Part shown: piece by piece, positions 1 to 6,057 of the stretch
How the letters are laid out: the number at the start of each line of letters is the position of its first letter
Numbering within the stretch: the first letter of the stretch is position 1
Origin: JBDRDI01 sp043820875
Lineage (GTDB): Bacteria > Patescibacteriota > Patescibacteriia > Patescibacteriales > UBA12075
Assembly (NCBI GenBank): GCA_043820875.1
Contig: JBDRDI010000014.1
Span: forward strand, 1 to 6,057
Length of the DNA stretch: 6,057 nt
Reading direction: 5' to 3'
Notes under the pieces: generated by a model
Database searches by the model: none
What the model was told of the DNA's origin: nothing
What the model saw: the letters and a program-made list of their open reading frames with translations, nothing else
Program-made: the position numbers and the translations under genes

Positions 1-1
1 C

Positions 2-199
2 AATGATAATTTTATGAAAATAGTCGCTGATAATAGAAATCTAGATATAGAAAAAGTAAAAAATCTTGCAGACGGCTCTAGTTTGCTTGGAGAAGAAGGG
101 CTTAAAGAGGGTTTAATAGACCAGATCGGCGATCGTCACGATGTTGAAGTTTATTTAGAAAAAGAGATTAGCGAAAAGCCAATCATTTGCTGGGAATAA
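2..199 (+). CDS. SppA-like S49 family peptidase, C-terminal fragment (5' end outside window)
   Basis: This is the last 65 codons of a gene entering from the left edge; the frame is open from base 2 and ends at TAA 197-199. The ATG at 14 is internal, not a likely start. The visible tail has the pattern typical of the end of SppA/S49 signal-peptide peptidases: a VADNRNL-like helix, then ADGSSLLGEEGLKEGLIDQI, where the 'G..A/G...GLID.IG' segment follows the catalytic core in this family. S49 enzymes are membrane-associated serine peptidases that degrade leftover signal peptides. The catalytic Ser and Lys residues would lie upstream of the window, so activity cannot be judged. The short tail ending in ICWE recalls S49 proteins of Patescibacteria (from memory, not searched). 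It is probably the conserved chromosomal neighbour at the edge of the accessory block. Family assignment is fairly sure; the exact subtype is not. Confidence 0.75.
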   Translation, partial: NDNFMKIVADNRNLDIEKVKNLADGSSLLGEEGLKEGLIDQIGDRHDVEVYLEKEISEKPIICWE

Positions 200-298
200 T
201 GCTGACATTTGTTAACATTTTTGCGTTTTTTAGAGGCGATTTTTTGGGCTGGAAAAATGAGATAAATTGTGGTTTAATGAAATAAATGGTTAACTAAA

Positions 299-2407
299 AT
301 GAGAGATTTAAATAAACGCGATATTGAATTTTTGATTGATTGTCTTAAAAACGGAAAAGAAATTCCGGAAGTTTATAAATACGCAATTTTTCCAACTAAG
401 CAAAAAGAATACGAACTTGTCTATGCCGGGAAAATGCGAAAGGAAGATGTGTTGGCGGATACAGAAGAAGCCAAACCGGTGCCACTTCAAATTGAAAAAA
501 TTTTTAACGGCAAGAAATACCCGCTCTATTCCAAAGATTGGCAAAATCTTTTAGTTTTCGGCGATAATTTGCAAATCCTTAAAACTTTTAACGAAAACAA
601 AGACCCGCTCATCAAAGATAAAATCAAGGGCAAAGTAAAACTGATTTACATTGATCCGCCCTTTGCGACAGAAGACGATTTTCAAAGTGGGCAAGGGCAA
701 AAAGCTTATGCCGATAAAAAGAAAGGGGCGGAGTTTGTTGAATTTCTAAGAAGAAGGTTAATAGTTGCAAGAGAAATAATGGCTGATGGCGGTGTAATTT
801 TTGTTCACTTAGATCAAAAAATGACTCATTATATTAAGATTGTTTTAGATGAAGTCTTTGGAAAAAACTCATTTGAAAATGAAATAGCTTACCGTACCGA
901 TGTTTCAAGGGGTCGAAAACAAGAATCTAAATGGTTTGGAAATAATTTGAATACTATTTATATTTTTTCAAAAAATAAAGAGTTATCAAAAAATAACTAT
1001 AATATTGTTTCTTCTCTCGTTGAAGTAAATAATCCAGATGATGAATATAAAAAAGATAGATACGGGTACTACTCTGATTCTGATTCCGGAAGTTATTCTA
1101 ATTACAGTTTGTATAAGTTTTGGGAAGAAAATAGACTACTTGTAAATAGTAATACTAAAATTAAAATTGATCATAAAAATAAACAAATTATTACCGAAAA
1201 AGGTAAAGTTAGAATTAAGTATTATTTAGAAAAAATAGATAATAAATATTTTAAAAGAATAATTCCTGATAACATATGGACTGATATTTTGGGGCTCGCA
1301 AACCAAAAAGGTGAAAATTTAAATTATCCTACACAAAAAATTGAATTTTTATTGAAAAGAATTATTGAATGTTCTACAGAAAAAGGCGATTTAGTAATGG
1401 ACTTTTTCTGTGGTAGTGGCACGACACTTGCGGTTGCGGAAAAACTTAATCGTCGTTGGGTTGGATGCGATATTGGAAAACTCGCAATTTATACAACACA
1501 AAAACGACTGCTTGAAATTGATGAAAGTAAGGATTTAGAAAAACCAAAAAAGAAATATGGCAAGCCGGCAAAATCTTTTGCCATTGTTACTTCCGGACTT
1601 TATGATCTCGGAAAGATTTTTGCTTTGAAAAAAGACGAGTATATCCGTTTTGTAAAAGATTTATTTGAGATTGAGGAAACAAAAATAACAAAAATTGGCG
1701 GGGTTGACATTGACGGGAAAAAGCGTGAATTTTACGCAAAAATCTTTCCGTATTGGGAATTAAAAAACGCCAGTGTTGATGAAAAATATTTGCAGGAATT
1801 GCATAAAAACATTGGAAAAAAAATTGACGGCAGATTTTACATAATCGCTCCTGCAAATAATGTTAATTTTATCAGCGACTATCACCAAATTGGCAATGTC
1901 CGCTATTATTTCCTTAAAGTGCCGTATCAAATAATCAAGGAATTACATAAGGTGCAGTTTAAGAAACTGCGCCAGCCACAGAGCAAAAGCCAAATCAATG
2001 ACTTGGACGAGGCAATCGGTTTTCACTTTATCCGCCAGCCGGAAGTAAAATCGGAAATCAAGACATTAAAAGATAAAGTTGTTTTGAAAATCAAGAAGTT
2101 TGAATCCGCCTATTCGCAGGACGAAATCGGCGAAAAGATGAAAAATTTTGAAAGTTTGGCGATGTTGCTTGTGGACTTGAACTATGACGGCGAAAAATTT
2201 ATGATGACAAATTACTTTTTCGCGCAGGACTTGCTTAATCACAAGAAAAGTGAGGAAAAAGAAAGCGAGGAAGAAATAAAAAAGAAATTAATAAAACAGA
2301 AAAAAATTACAAAGGAATTTCCGAAGAAGGATTGCGGCAAGCAAATTATGGCAATTTATGTTGATATTTACGGCAATGAATTTAGGGAAGTTTTTAAGGT
2401 TAAATAA
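299..2407 (+). CDS. mod: Type III restriction-modification system Mod subunit (DNA N6-adenine methyltransferase)
   Basis: The 702-residue protein methylates adenine in the recognition site and supplies sequence specificity for the Mod-Res complex, using S-adenosylmethionine. Motifs appear in beta-class order: GDNLQIL at 88-94; catalytic motif IV as DPPF at 119-122 (type III enzymes more often have DPPY); DGGVIFVHLDQ around 162-173; a target-recognition region at about 199-326; YPTQK at 343-347 (motif X-like); DFFCGSGTT at 368-376, the AdoMet-binding motif I; and VGCDI ending near D391. A long C-terminal domain of about 300 residues follows, with no motif I recognise. Length fits type III Mod proteins. 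ATG 299 is the first start after an in-frame TGA at 278-280. It has no clear Shine-Dalgarno, and I see no convincing promoter in the 99-base spacer before it. Bases about 730-1390 differ sharply from the rest in G+C and arginine codons, suggesting an exchanged specificity module. The stop lies 5 bases before res. Confidence 0.93.
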   Translation: MRDLNKRDIEFLIDCLKNGKEIPEVYKYAIFPTKQKEYELVYAGKMRKEDVLADTEEAKPVPLQIEKIFNGKKYPLYSKDWQNLLVFGDNLQILKTFNENKDPLIKDKIKGKVKLIYIDPPFATEDDFQSGQGQKAYADKKKGAEFVEFLRRRLIVAREIMADGGVIFVHLDQKMTHYIKIVLDEVFGKNSFENEIAYRTDVSRGRKQESKWFGNNLNTIYIFSKNKELSKNNYNIVSSLVEVNNPDDEYKKDRYGYYSDSDSGSYSNYSLYKFWEENRLLVNSNTKIKIDHKNKQIITEKGKVRIKYYLEKIDNKYFKRIIPDNIWTDILGLANQKGENLNYPTQKIEFLLKRIIECSTEKGDLVMDFFCGSGTTLAVAEKLNRRWVGCDIGKLAIYTTQKRLLEIDESKDLEKPKKKYGKPAKSFAIVTSGLYDLGKIFALKKDEYIRFVKDLFEIEETKITKIGGVDIDGKKREFYAKIFPYWELKNASVDEKYLQELHKNIGKKIDGRFYIIAPANNVNFISDYHQIGNVRYYFLKVPYQIIKELHKVQFKKLRQPQSKSQINDLDEAIGFHFIRQPEVKSEIKTLKDKVVLKIKKFESAYSQDEIGEKMKNFESLAMLLVDLNYDGEKFMMTNYFFAQDLLNHKKSEEKESEEEIKKKLIKQKKITKEFPKKDCGKQIMAIYVDIYGNEFREVFKVK

Positions 2408-2412
2408 ACGCT

Positions 2413-4947
2413 ATGACAGAAGGAATTAAAATTTATAAAACACAGGACTTGGTTTTGCAGGTGAAGCAAAACTATAATCCTGCCAAGCTCAATTTGAAAA
2501 AGTGGGTTGATTTTCTTGATGTGCTTTGTGGCGACCGAGAATTTCAGGAAGAAGCAATTAGGGACGCGATTATTTTTCTTGCGTCCGGAGAATATAGCTC
2601 CATTGAAAGTTTGGTTGAGGAAAATTTCAGAAAAAATGATGAATTACAAAAAAGATACAAAGACGTCCGCGATTATCAAAGGAATTTGCCGCTGCCTCAC
2701 AAACTTTCGGCAGTGATTGATTTGGCGACCGGAACAGGCAAAAGTTATGTGATTTACGGCATCGCACAAATCGCCTTAGGACTTGGTTTGGTGGACAAGG
2801 TTTTAGTGCTTTGTCCGTCGCTAACAATTGAGTCCGGTTTGAAAGAAAAATTTGAGAAACTCTCAGGTGACGACAAAATAAAAGCGACTTTGCCGGATAA
2901 TGCCGTTTTCAAAAATCCGAGAATTATTGACGCGAACAGCACAATCAAAAACGGCGACATTTGCGTTGAAAACATCCACGCCGTTTATGAACGGACAGGA
3001 TCGTCAATAAGCGACAGCTTGAAAGGAAATGGCGAGCGCGTTTTGGTGCTGAATGATGAAGTTCACCACGCCTACAATTCGTCAAGCGAGCAGGATATAA
3101 AAAAATGGAAAGCGTTTTTGCTCAATACCGCTTTCAATTTTAAATATATTTTAGGATTTACCGGCACAGCTTATATTAACGACGAGTATTTCAACGATGT
3201 TATTTATCGTTACTCAATCCGAGAAGCCGTTAATGACAAAGTAATTAAGTCGGTTGATTATGTGGCAAAAGACGAAAACATAGACAAAAACGAGAAATTT
3301 CAAAAAATTTACGACAATCACGACGAATTTGTGAAAAAATATCGTCTCGTCAAGCCGCTTACGATCTTGGTTACAAAAGATATTTCAAAAGCAAGAACGC
3401 TTCAGGAAGATTTGATTGACTTCTTAGAAAAGTGGGAAAAAATATCACGCAAAGCGGTGGAGAAAAAAGTTTTGATTGTTACTTCGCATAAAGACCACAA
3501 GAAAAATATTTTGGAATTGAAAAATGTTGATAATAAGGATAATTCGGTTGAGTGGATTGTTTCCGTTTCTATGCTTACCGAGGGCTGGGATGTAAAAAAT
3601 GTTTTTCAAATCGTGCCGTGGGAAGATCGTGCTTTCAATTCAAAACTTTTGATTGCCCAAGTTTTGGGCCGGGGGCTTCGCATACCGGAAGAATACAAAT
3701 CGCCACAGCCGAAAGTGAGAGTTTTCAATCACGACGCTTGGAGCCGAAACATTCGTGGCTTAGTTGATGAGATTTTGGAAATCGAAGTCCGTTTGACGAG
3801 CGAGATTCTGACTTCCGGTGAACGGGCAAAATATCATTTTGATTTATATACGATTGACTATGAGAAACAGGAAAAAGCCATCAAGGCGAAAAAGGATACG
3901 GAATTTTTTGATTATTCTAAGGGTTATATAGATCTTGTATCGCAGGTCGAAAAAGTTTCCCGAACAACAGAATATGAAGATTTAAGTGGCGGGATGTTAA
4001 TAAAAGATACGGCGGTTAGTTACAATGTTAATACCATTGACGAAGTAGTCAGAAAAATAATTGGTGTGTTTAAAACGAGGGACTTTGAAGCAAAAATAAG
4101 GTTTCCGAAGGGAGAATATAAAAAAGAACAGTTACCTCCTGAGAATGAAATTCGCGAAATTGTTGTAAATTCAATGCGGCGCGTAGGCATAAAAAGTGGT
4201 GTTTTGACCGAAGATAATGCCAACAGAATTTTCAAAGCGTTTCAAACGCTTTTCCGAGCAAGAGGATCAACAATTGTTTTAGAGAGAATGGCAAATAAGC
4301 CGAAATTAATCAGCACGAAAGAGCTTGAAAAAGAAAGCGTCGCCGTCGGAGCAATAAAGCAGGGCTCGACAGTTTTTTATACTGAGAATTTCAAAAACGA
4401 GTGTAAAAATGGAATGATTGATATCTTACAAGATATAGCCAACGATCAAAATTTGCCAAGAAGTGCAAGTAAGGAAATTAATCCTTATTGTTTTAAAACG
4501 CCGGTTAATGTTGTTTTGGCAAAACTTGAGCCGGAAAGAAAATTTGTTGAAACCCTAGTTAATTCACATCTTTGCGAAAAAATAGATGCTTGGATAAAAT
4601 CTCGTGATATGGGATTTTATAGCGTTGAGTATTCGTGGAGAAAAGGTGAACACCCGACGCAGGGAAGTTTCAATCCGGATTTCTTTCTGAAACTTGGCGA
4701 AAATATTGTTGTCGTTGAAATAAAATCTGATGGAGACGACTCCGAAGAAAATAAAGCAAAATATCGTTGGGCGAAAAAACACTTTGAGGATTTGAACGAA
4801 GAATTAAAAAAACCAAAGATCAAGCAAAAATACTTTTTTCATTTTTTAAGTCCAGAGAGCTATTCGGAATTTATACAATATCTTAGTGATGGCAGATTGT
4901 TTAAGAATGAATTTAGGAGTAAATTAGAAGATTTATTAGAAAAATAA
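2413..4947 (+). CDS. res: Type III restriction enzyme Res subunit (SF2 helicase plus PD-(D/E)XK nuclease)
   Basis: This 844-residue protein is the ATP-driven cleavage subunit that works with Mod. Superfamily 2 helicase motifs are in order: a Q-tip-like REFQEEAI near 42-49; Walker A ATGTGKS at 105-111 (K110); motif II DEVH at 215-218, followed by a second His; motif III TGTA at 250-253; motif V with TEGWD at 389-393; and motif VI QVLGRGLR at 416-423. A C-terminal nuclease site is visible as PD at 755-756 followed by EIK at 769-771, the PD-(D/E)XK pattern expected of type III Res. All key residues are present, so the enzyme looks intact. It is slightly short for the family (EcoP15I Res is about 970 residues). 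ATG 2413 lies 5 bases after the mod stop. The nearest purine-rich sequence, AAGG at 2396-2399, is far upstream, so translation is probably coupled to mod. G+C falls from about 43% (2701-3000) to about 36% (4201-4500). Confidence 0.94.
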   Translation: MTEGIKIYKTQDLVLQVKQNYNPAKLNLKKWVDFLDVLCGDREFQEEAIRDAIIFLASGEYSSIESLVEENFRKNDELQKRYKDVRDYQRNLPLPHKLSAVIDLATGTGKSYVIYGIAQIALGLGLVDKVLVLCPSLTIESGLKEKFEKLSGDDKIKATLPDNAVFKNPRIIDANSTIKNGDICVENIHAVYERTGSSISDSLKGNGERVLVLNDEVHHAYNSSSEQDIKKWKAFLLNTAFNFKYILGFTGTAYINDEYFNDVIYRYSIREAVNDKVIKSVDYVAKDENIDKNEKFQKIYDNHDEFVKKYRLVKPLTILVTKDISKARTLQEDLIDFLEKWEKISRKAVEKKVLIVTSHKDHKKNILELKNVDNKDNSVEWIVSVSMLTEGWDVKNVFQIVPWEDRAFNSKLLIAQVLGRGLRIPEEYKSPQPKVRVFNHDAWSRNIRGLVDEILEIEVRLTSEILTSGERAKYHFDLYTIDYEKQEKAIKAKKDTEFFDYSKGYIDLVSQVEKVSRTTEYEDLSGGMLIKDTAVSYNVNTIDEVVRKIIGVFKTRDFEAKIRFPKGEYKKEQLPPENEIREIVVNSMRRVGIKSGVLTEDNANRIFKAFQTLFRARGSTIVLERMANKPKLISTKELEKESVAVGAIKQGSTVFYTENFKNECKNGMIDILQDIANDQNLPRSASKEINPYCFKTPVNVVLAKLEPERKFVETLVNSHLCEKIDAWIKSRDMGFYSVEYSWRKGEHPTQGSFNPDFFLKLGENIVVVEIKSDGDDSEENKAKYRWAKKHFEDLNEELKKPKIKQKYFFHFLSPESYSEFIQYLSDGRLFKNEFRSKLEDLLEK

Positions 4948-4951
4948 GACA

Positions 4952-4987
4952 ATGAAAGCAATTAAAGATAAAATCTCCGAAGTTTGA
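4952..4987 (+). pseudogene. Vestigial 3' end of a DUF4365-like gene downstream of res (11-codon remnant)
   Basis: A mini reading frame, MKAIKDKISEV then TGA, starts 4 bases after the res stop. Its IKDKISEV matches residues 262-269 of the DUF4365 protein encoded just downstream. The two differences across the 30 shared bases are a synonymous third-position change (GAT versus GAC, Asp) and TGG versus TGA, which turns the Trp codon into a stop. The preserved reading frame and silent change suggest the segment was once coding, perhaps as the tail of an earlier related gene. Alternatives are a scar left when the downstream gene was inserted, or an expressed small peptide. The last is unlikely, since there is no ribosome-binding site. 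It could also simply be a duplicated end segment. Confidence 0.4.
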
Positions 4988-4990
4988 GGA
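4961..4990 (+). repeat. Direct repeat, upstream copy, between res and the DUF4365 gene
   Basis: Thirty bases that match 5790-5819 at 28 of 30 positions, including an unbroken run of 17 identical bases (4970-4986). Similarity fades within a few bases on the left and continues weakly to about base 5000 on the right. The two copies start 829 bases apart and bracket nearly all of the DUF4365 gene, so recombination between them would remove it cleanly. Confidence 0.8.
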
Positions 4991-5006
4991 TAGCAAAAAT
5001 AGATTT

Positions 5007-5825
5007 ATGGCCCAAACACCATCATACGTAGACAGAAAAAGAAAGGGTAATATTGGTGAAATTTTTGTCCAGTATGTTTTGTCGTCTTTTTGTTTAGTCC
5101 ACAAAATAGACGGGGGTCAAGATTTAGGTAATGATTTTATCTGCGAATTAACAAAAGGAGAGTTTCCTACAAATATCTTATTTTATGCTCAGGTTAAATA
5201 TTGGAAGGATAAGCCGCAAGATGTACAGATAAAAAAAACAATAGAGTATTGGAAAAATTCATCAATACCAGTGTATTTATTTTGGGTTAAAGACAATGAC
5301 AAATTGCCAGAGTTAAATGCAAATACACTCAAACCAGAGATCAGTGTCCCGCTTCTTCAATATAAAAGATATACACCTATAGTTCATAAAAATAAAGAGC
5401 TAAAAATGAAAAAATTTTCGCCGTTTATCCGCCGTATATTTTTAAGAGATTTAATGGTTGATTATTCAAGGTGTTTGTATAAAAGGGGAATGACTACGGT
5501 TATAGAAAAAAATGATTTTATTGAATTAGATAAAGCAAATGTTCCTTTGGGTGATAAGTGTTTGTTCGTGGGTGATGTTATACCGAACGAATATAAAAAT
5601 GAAATAATAGATAATAGCTGGACAAATTTATTGGCGACCGCTTCCTCCTTAGCAGTATCATCGCATAAAACATCTTTAGAATTAGCATCTAAAAATATAC
5701 AACTAGCCAGAGAAATGTTCAATCAATCATCAAAGGCAAATATTAAGTATTCCGGTTTTAAAAAAATAATAGATAATTTAGAAAAGAAAATTAAAGACAA
5801 AATCTCCGAAGTTTGGGGAGAATAA
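5007..5825 (+). CDS. DUF4365-like protein, predicted PD-(D/E)XK-type nuclease domain
   Basis: The 272-residue protein has an N-terminal domain (about 1-105) resembling DUF4365: GNIGEIF with E18; then GGQDLGNDFICEL with D43 and E47; then AQVKYW with Q62 and K64; and a later VYLFWVK strand. The D ... QxK pattern after an early Glu matches the PD-(D/E)XK nuclease-like fold expected for this family. DUF4365 proteins are commonly found beside defence genes, but their targets are mostly unknown; nuclease activity here is inferred. The C-terminal 165 residues are unrecognised and end in a charged, helix-prone stretch near 215-272. ATG 5007 is the first ATG in the open frame, which extends back to 4956 without GTG or TTG. 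The GAGG at 4986-4989 is too far away to be a good ribosome site. The gene lies 59 bases after res. Arginine codons are 7 AGA/AGG to 2 CGN, and G+C is about 32%, unlike 5' res, which suggests a separate origin. Confidence 0.7.
   Translation: MAQTPSYVDRKRKGNIGEIFVQYVLSSFCLVHKIDGGQDLGNDFICELTKGEFPTNILFYAQVKYWKDKPQDVQIKKTIEYWKNSSIPVYLFWVKDNDKLPELNANTLKPEISVPLLQYKRYTPIVHKNKELKMKKFSPFIRRIFLRDLMVDYSRCLYKRGMTTVIEKNDFIELDKANVPLGDKCLFVGDVIPNEYKNEIIDNSWTNLLATASSLAVSSHKTSLELASKNIQLAREMFNQSSKANIKYSGFKKIIDNLEKKIKDKISEVWGE
5790..5819 (+). repeat. Direct repeat, downstream copy, at the 3' end of the DUF4365 gene
   Basis: This copy is in frame and encodes residues 262-271 of the DUF4365-like protein (IKDKISEVWG), just before its last Glu codon and TAA. 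It pairs with 4961-4990 at 28 of 30 positions. Because this copy is functional coding sequence and the other ends in TGA, it is the better-preserved member of the pair. Confidence 0.8.
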
Positions 5826-5850
5826 AAATTATTAAAAACTTGAAATAATT

Positions 5851-6057
5851 ATGACGAATTGGACAATGCAGCAAAAACCAAATAATGATTTTATGAGTTC
5901 TTTTTCTGTCGATGTGAAAAAATATCTTGGGATTCAAGATGGATTTCCAACGGGGGATCCAGCCCGTTGGTTATTAGACTCTTTCCAACTTCTTAATACA
6001 AATTGGCCAAATACCTATGGTGATTATTCATTTATCGTTGTCCCGGCTTCAAAAGCT
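5851..6057 (+). CDS. Unrecognised protein, N-terminal fragment (3' end outside window)
   Basis: An open frame of 69 codons runs from ATG 5851 through the right edge without a stop. It begins MTNWTMQQKPNNDF and later reads ARWLLDSFQLLNTNWP and YSFIVVPASKA. I do not recognise the family. The mix of an amphipathic, helix-prone stretch and a hydrophobic FIVVPASKA segment suggests a folded cytoplasmic protein; no signal peptide or membrane segment is visible. A HEPN- or RnlA-like toxin is a weak impression only. It begins 25 bases after the DUF4365 stop on the same strand, so it is probably co-transcribed. No clear Shine-Dalgarno precedes it, and ATG 5866 or 5893 could be the real start. The frame is supported by same-strand spacing, the absence of stops and plausible amino-acid composition. 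Confidence 0.65.
   Translation, partial: MTNWTMQQKPNNDFMSSFSVDVKKYLGIQDGFPTGDPARWLLDSFQLLNTNWPNTYGDYSFIVVPASKA
5947..5970. repeat. GC-rich perfect inverted repeat inside the last gene
   Basis: CCAACGGG at 5947-5954 and CCCGTTGG at 5963-5970 are exact reverse complements with an 8-base loop containing GGATCC. The stem is 6/8 G+C in an AT-rich setting. It is not followed by a T-run, so it is not an intrinsic terminator. It lies about 100 bases inside the coding frame and could form an mRNA hairpin, but an 8-base stem can also arise by chance in 6 kb. Confidence 0.5.

Noticed and set aside
197..222. Terminator after the peptidase gene
   Set aside because: The possible AATG/CATT stems are only 4 bases and AT-rich; the T-runs lack a stable preceding hairpin.
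244..298. Promoter for mod in the spacer
   Set aside because: Several A/T-rich hexamers exist, but no -35/-10 pair has a good match and spacing; in DNA this AT-rich such matches are uninformative.
1816..1823. A8 tract in mod as a phase-variation switch (another A8 lies at 5231-5238 in the DUF4365 gene)
   Set aside because: Phase-variable mod genes exist, but runs of eight A are expected in DNA this AT-rich and both genes are in frame; there is no longer repeat tract.
1970..2060. Internal repeat in Mod: RQPQSKSQI at 558-566 and RQPEVKSEI at 579-587
   Set aside because: Only about nine residues, two copies, with little nucleotide similarity beyond CGCCAGCC; probably chance or a local structural similarity.
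4421..4436. Near-palindrome ATATCTTACAAGATAT in res
   Set aside because: It is explained by coding for two Asp-Ile pairs, has only a 2-base centre, and lies deep in the gene.
4564..4823. Minus-strand open frames opposite the 3' end of res
   Set aside because: They overlap the conserved nuclease coding region, have Phe/Ser-rich shadow composition and show no recognisable domain.
4952..4993. TGA read as Trp or Gly (recoded genetic code) in the remnant after res
   Set aside because: No TGA occurs inside any of the long genes and Trp is encoded by TGG throughout, so there is no support for recoding. The TGA is better explained as a mutation in a non-coding leftover.

Overview
This window is AT-rich bacterial DNA. 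Hand counts on 300-base samples give about 32-43% G+C, and about 21% in one stretch. The four complete stop codons are all TAA, and no long frame contains a TGA, so the ordinary bacterial code fits. The fragment at the left edge looks like the tail of an S49/SppA-type peptidase. That tail, the Lys/Asn/Ile-rich proteins and the lack of good Shine-Dalgarno sequences would suit a Patescibacteria (CPR, e.g. Parcubacteria-like) genome. This placement is an inference from style, not a phylogenetic result.

Layout, all genes on the + strand: (1) bases 2-199, the C-terminal end of an SppA-like peptidase, probably the last housekeeping gene before an accessory block. (2) A 99-base spacer, 200-298, with no convincing promoter or terminator. 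(3) 299-2407, a type III restriction-modification Mod subunit, a beta-class N6-adenine methyltransferase. (4) 2413-4947, the type III Res subunit with a helicase core and a C-terminal PD-(D/E)XK nuclease, only 5 bases after mod. (5) 5007-5825, a DUF4365-like protein with a predicted N-terminal PD-(D/E)XK-type fold. (6) From 5851 to the right edge, the start of an unrecognised gene that runs out of the window.

Mod and Res form a complete type III restriction-modification pair: Mod recognises and methylates the site, and Res translocates and cleaves when sites are unmodified. The close same-strand packing of genes 3 to 6 (gaps of 5, 59 and 25 bases) suggests one transcription unit, and genes 5 and 6 look like defence-island cargo attached to it.

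The most interesting signals are signs of mosaic assembly. First, the target-recognition segment of mod (about 730-1390) has much lower G+C and nearly opposite arginine codon choice compared with the rest of the gene, as if the specificity module had been swapped in. Second, a 30-base imperfect direct repeat (28/30 identical) flanks the DUF4365 gene. The downstream copy encodes that protein's last residues. The upstream copy, just after res, reads the same residues and then hits a TGA, so it looks like the leftover 3' end of an earlier related gene, or the scar of an insertion. No entirely new system can be claimed from this window. Whether DUF4365 plus the truncated last gene forms a unit of its own is open.
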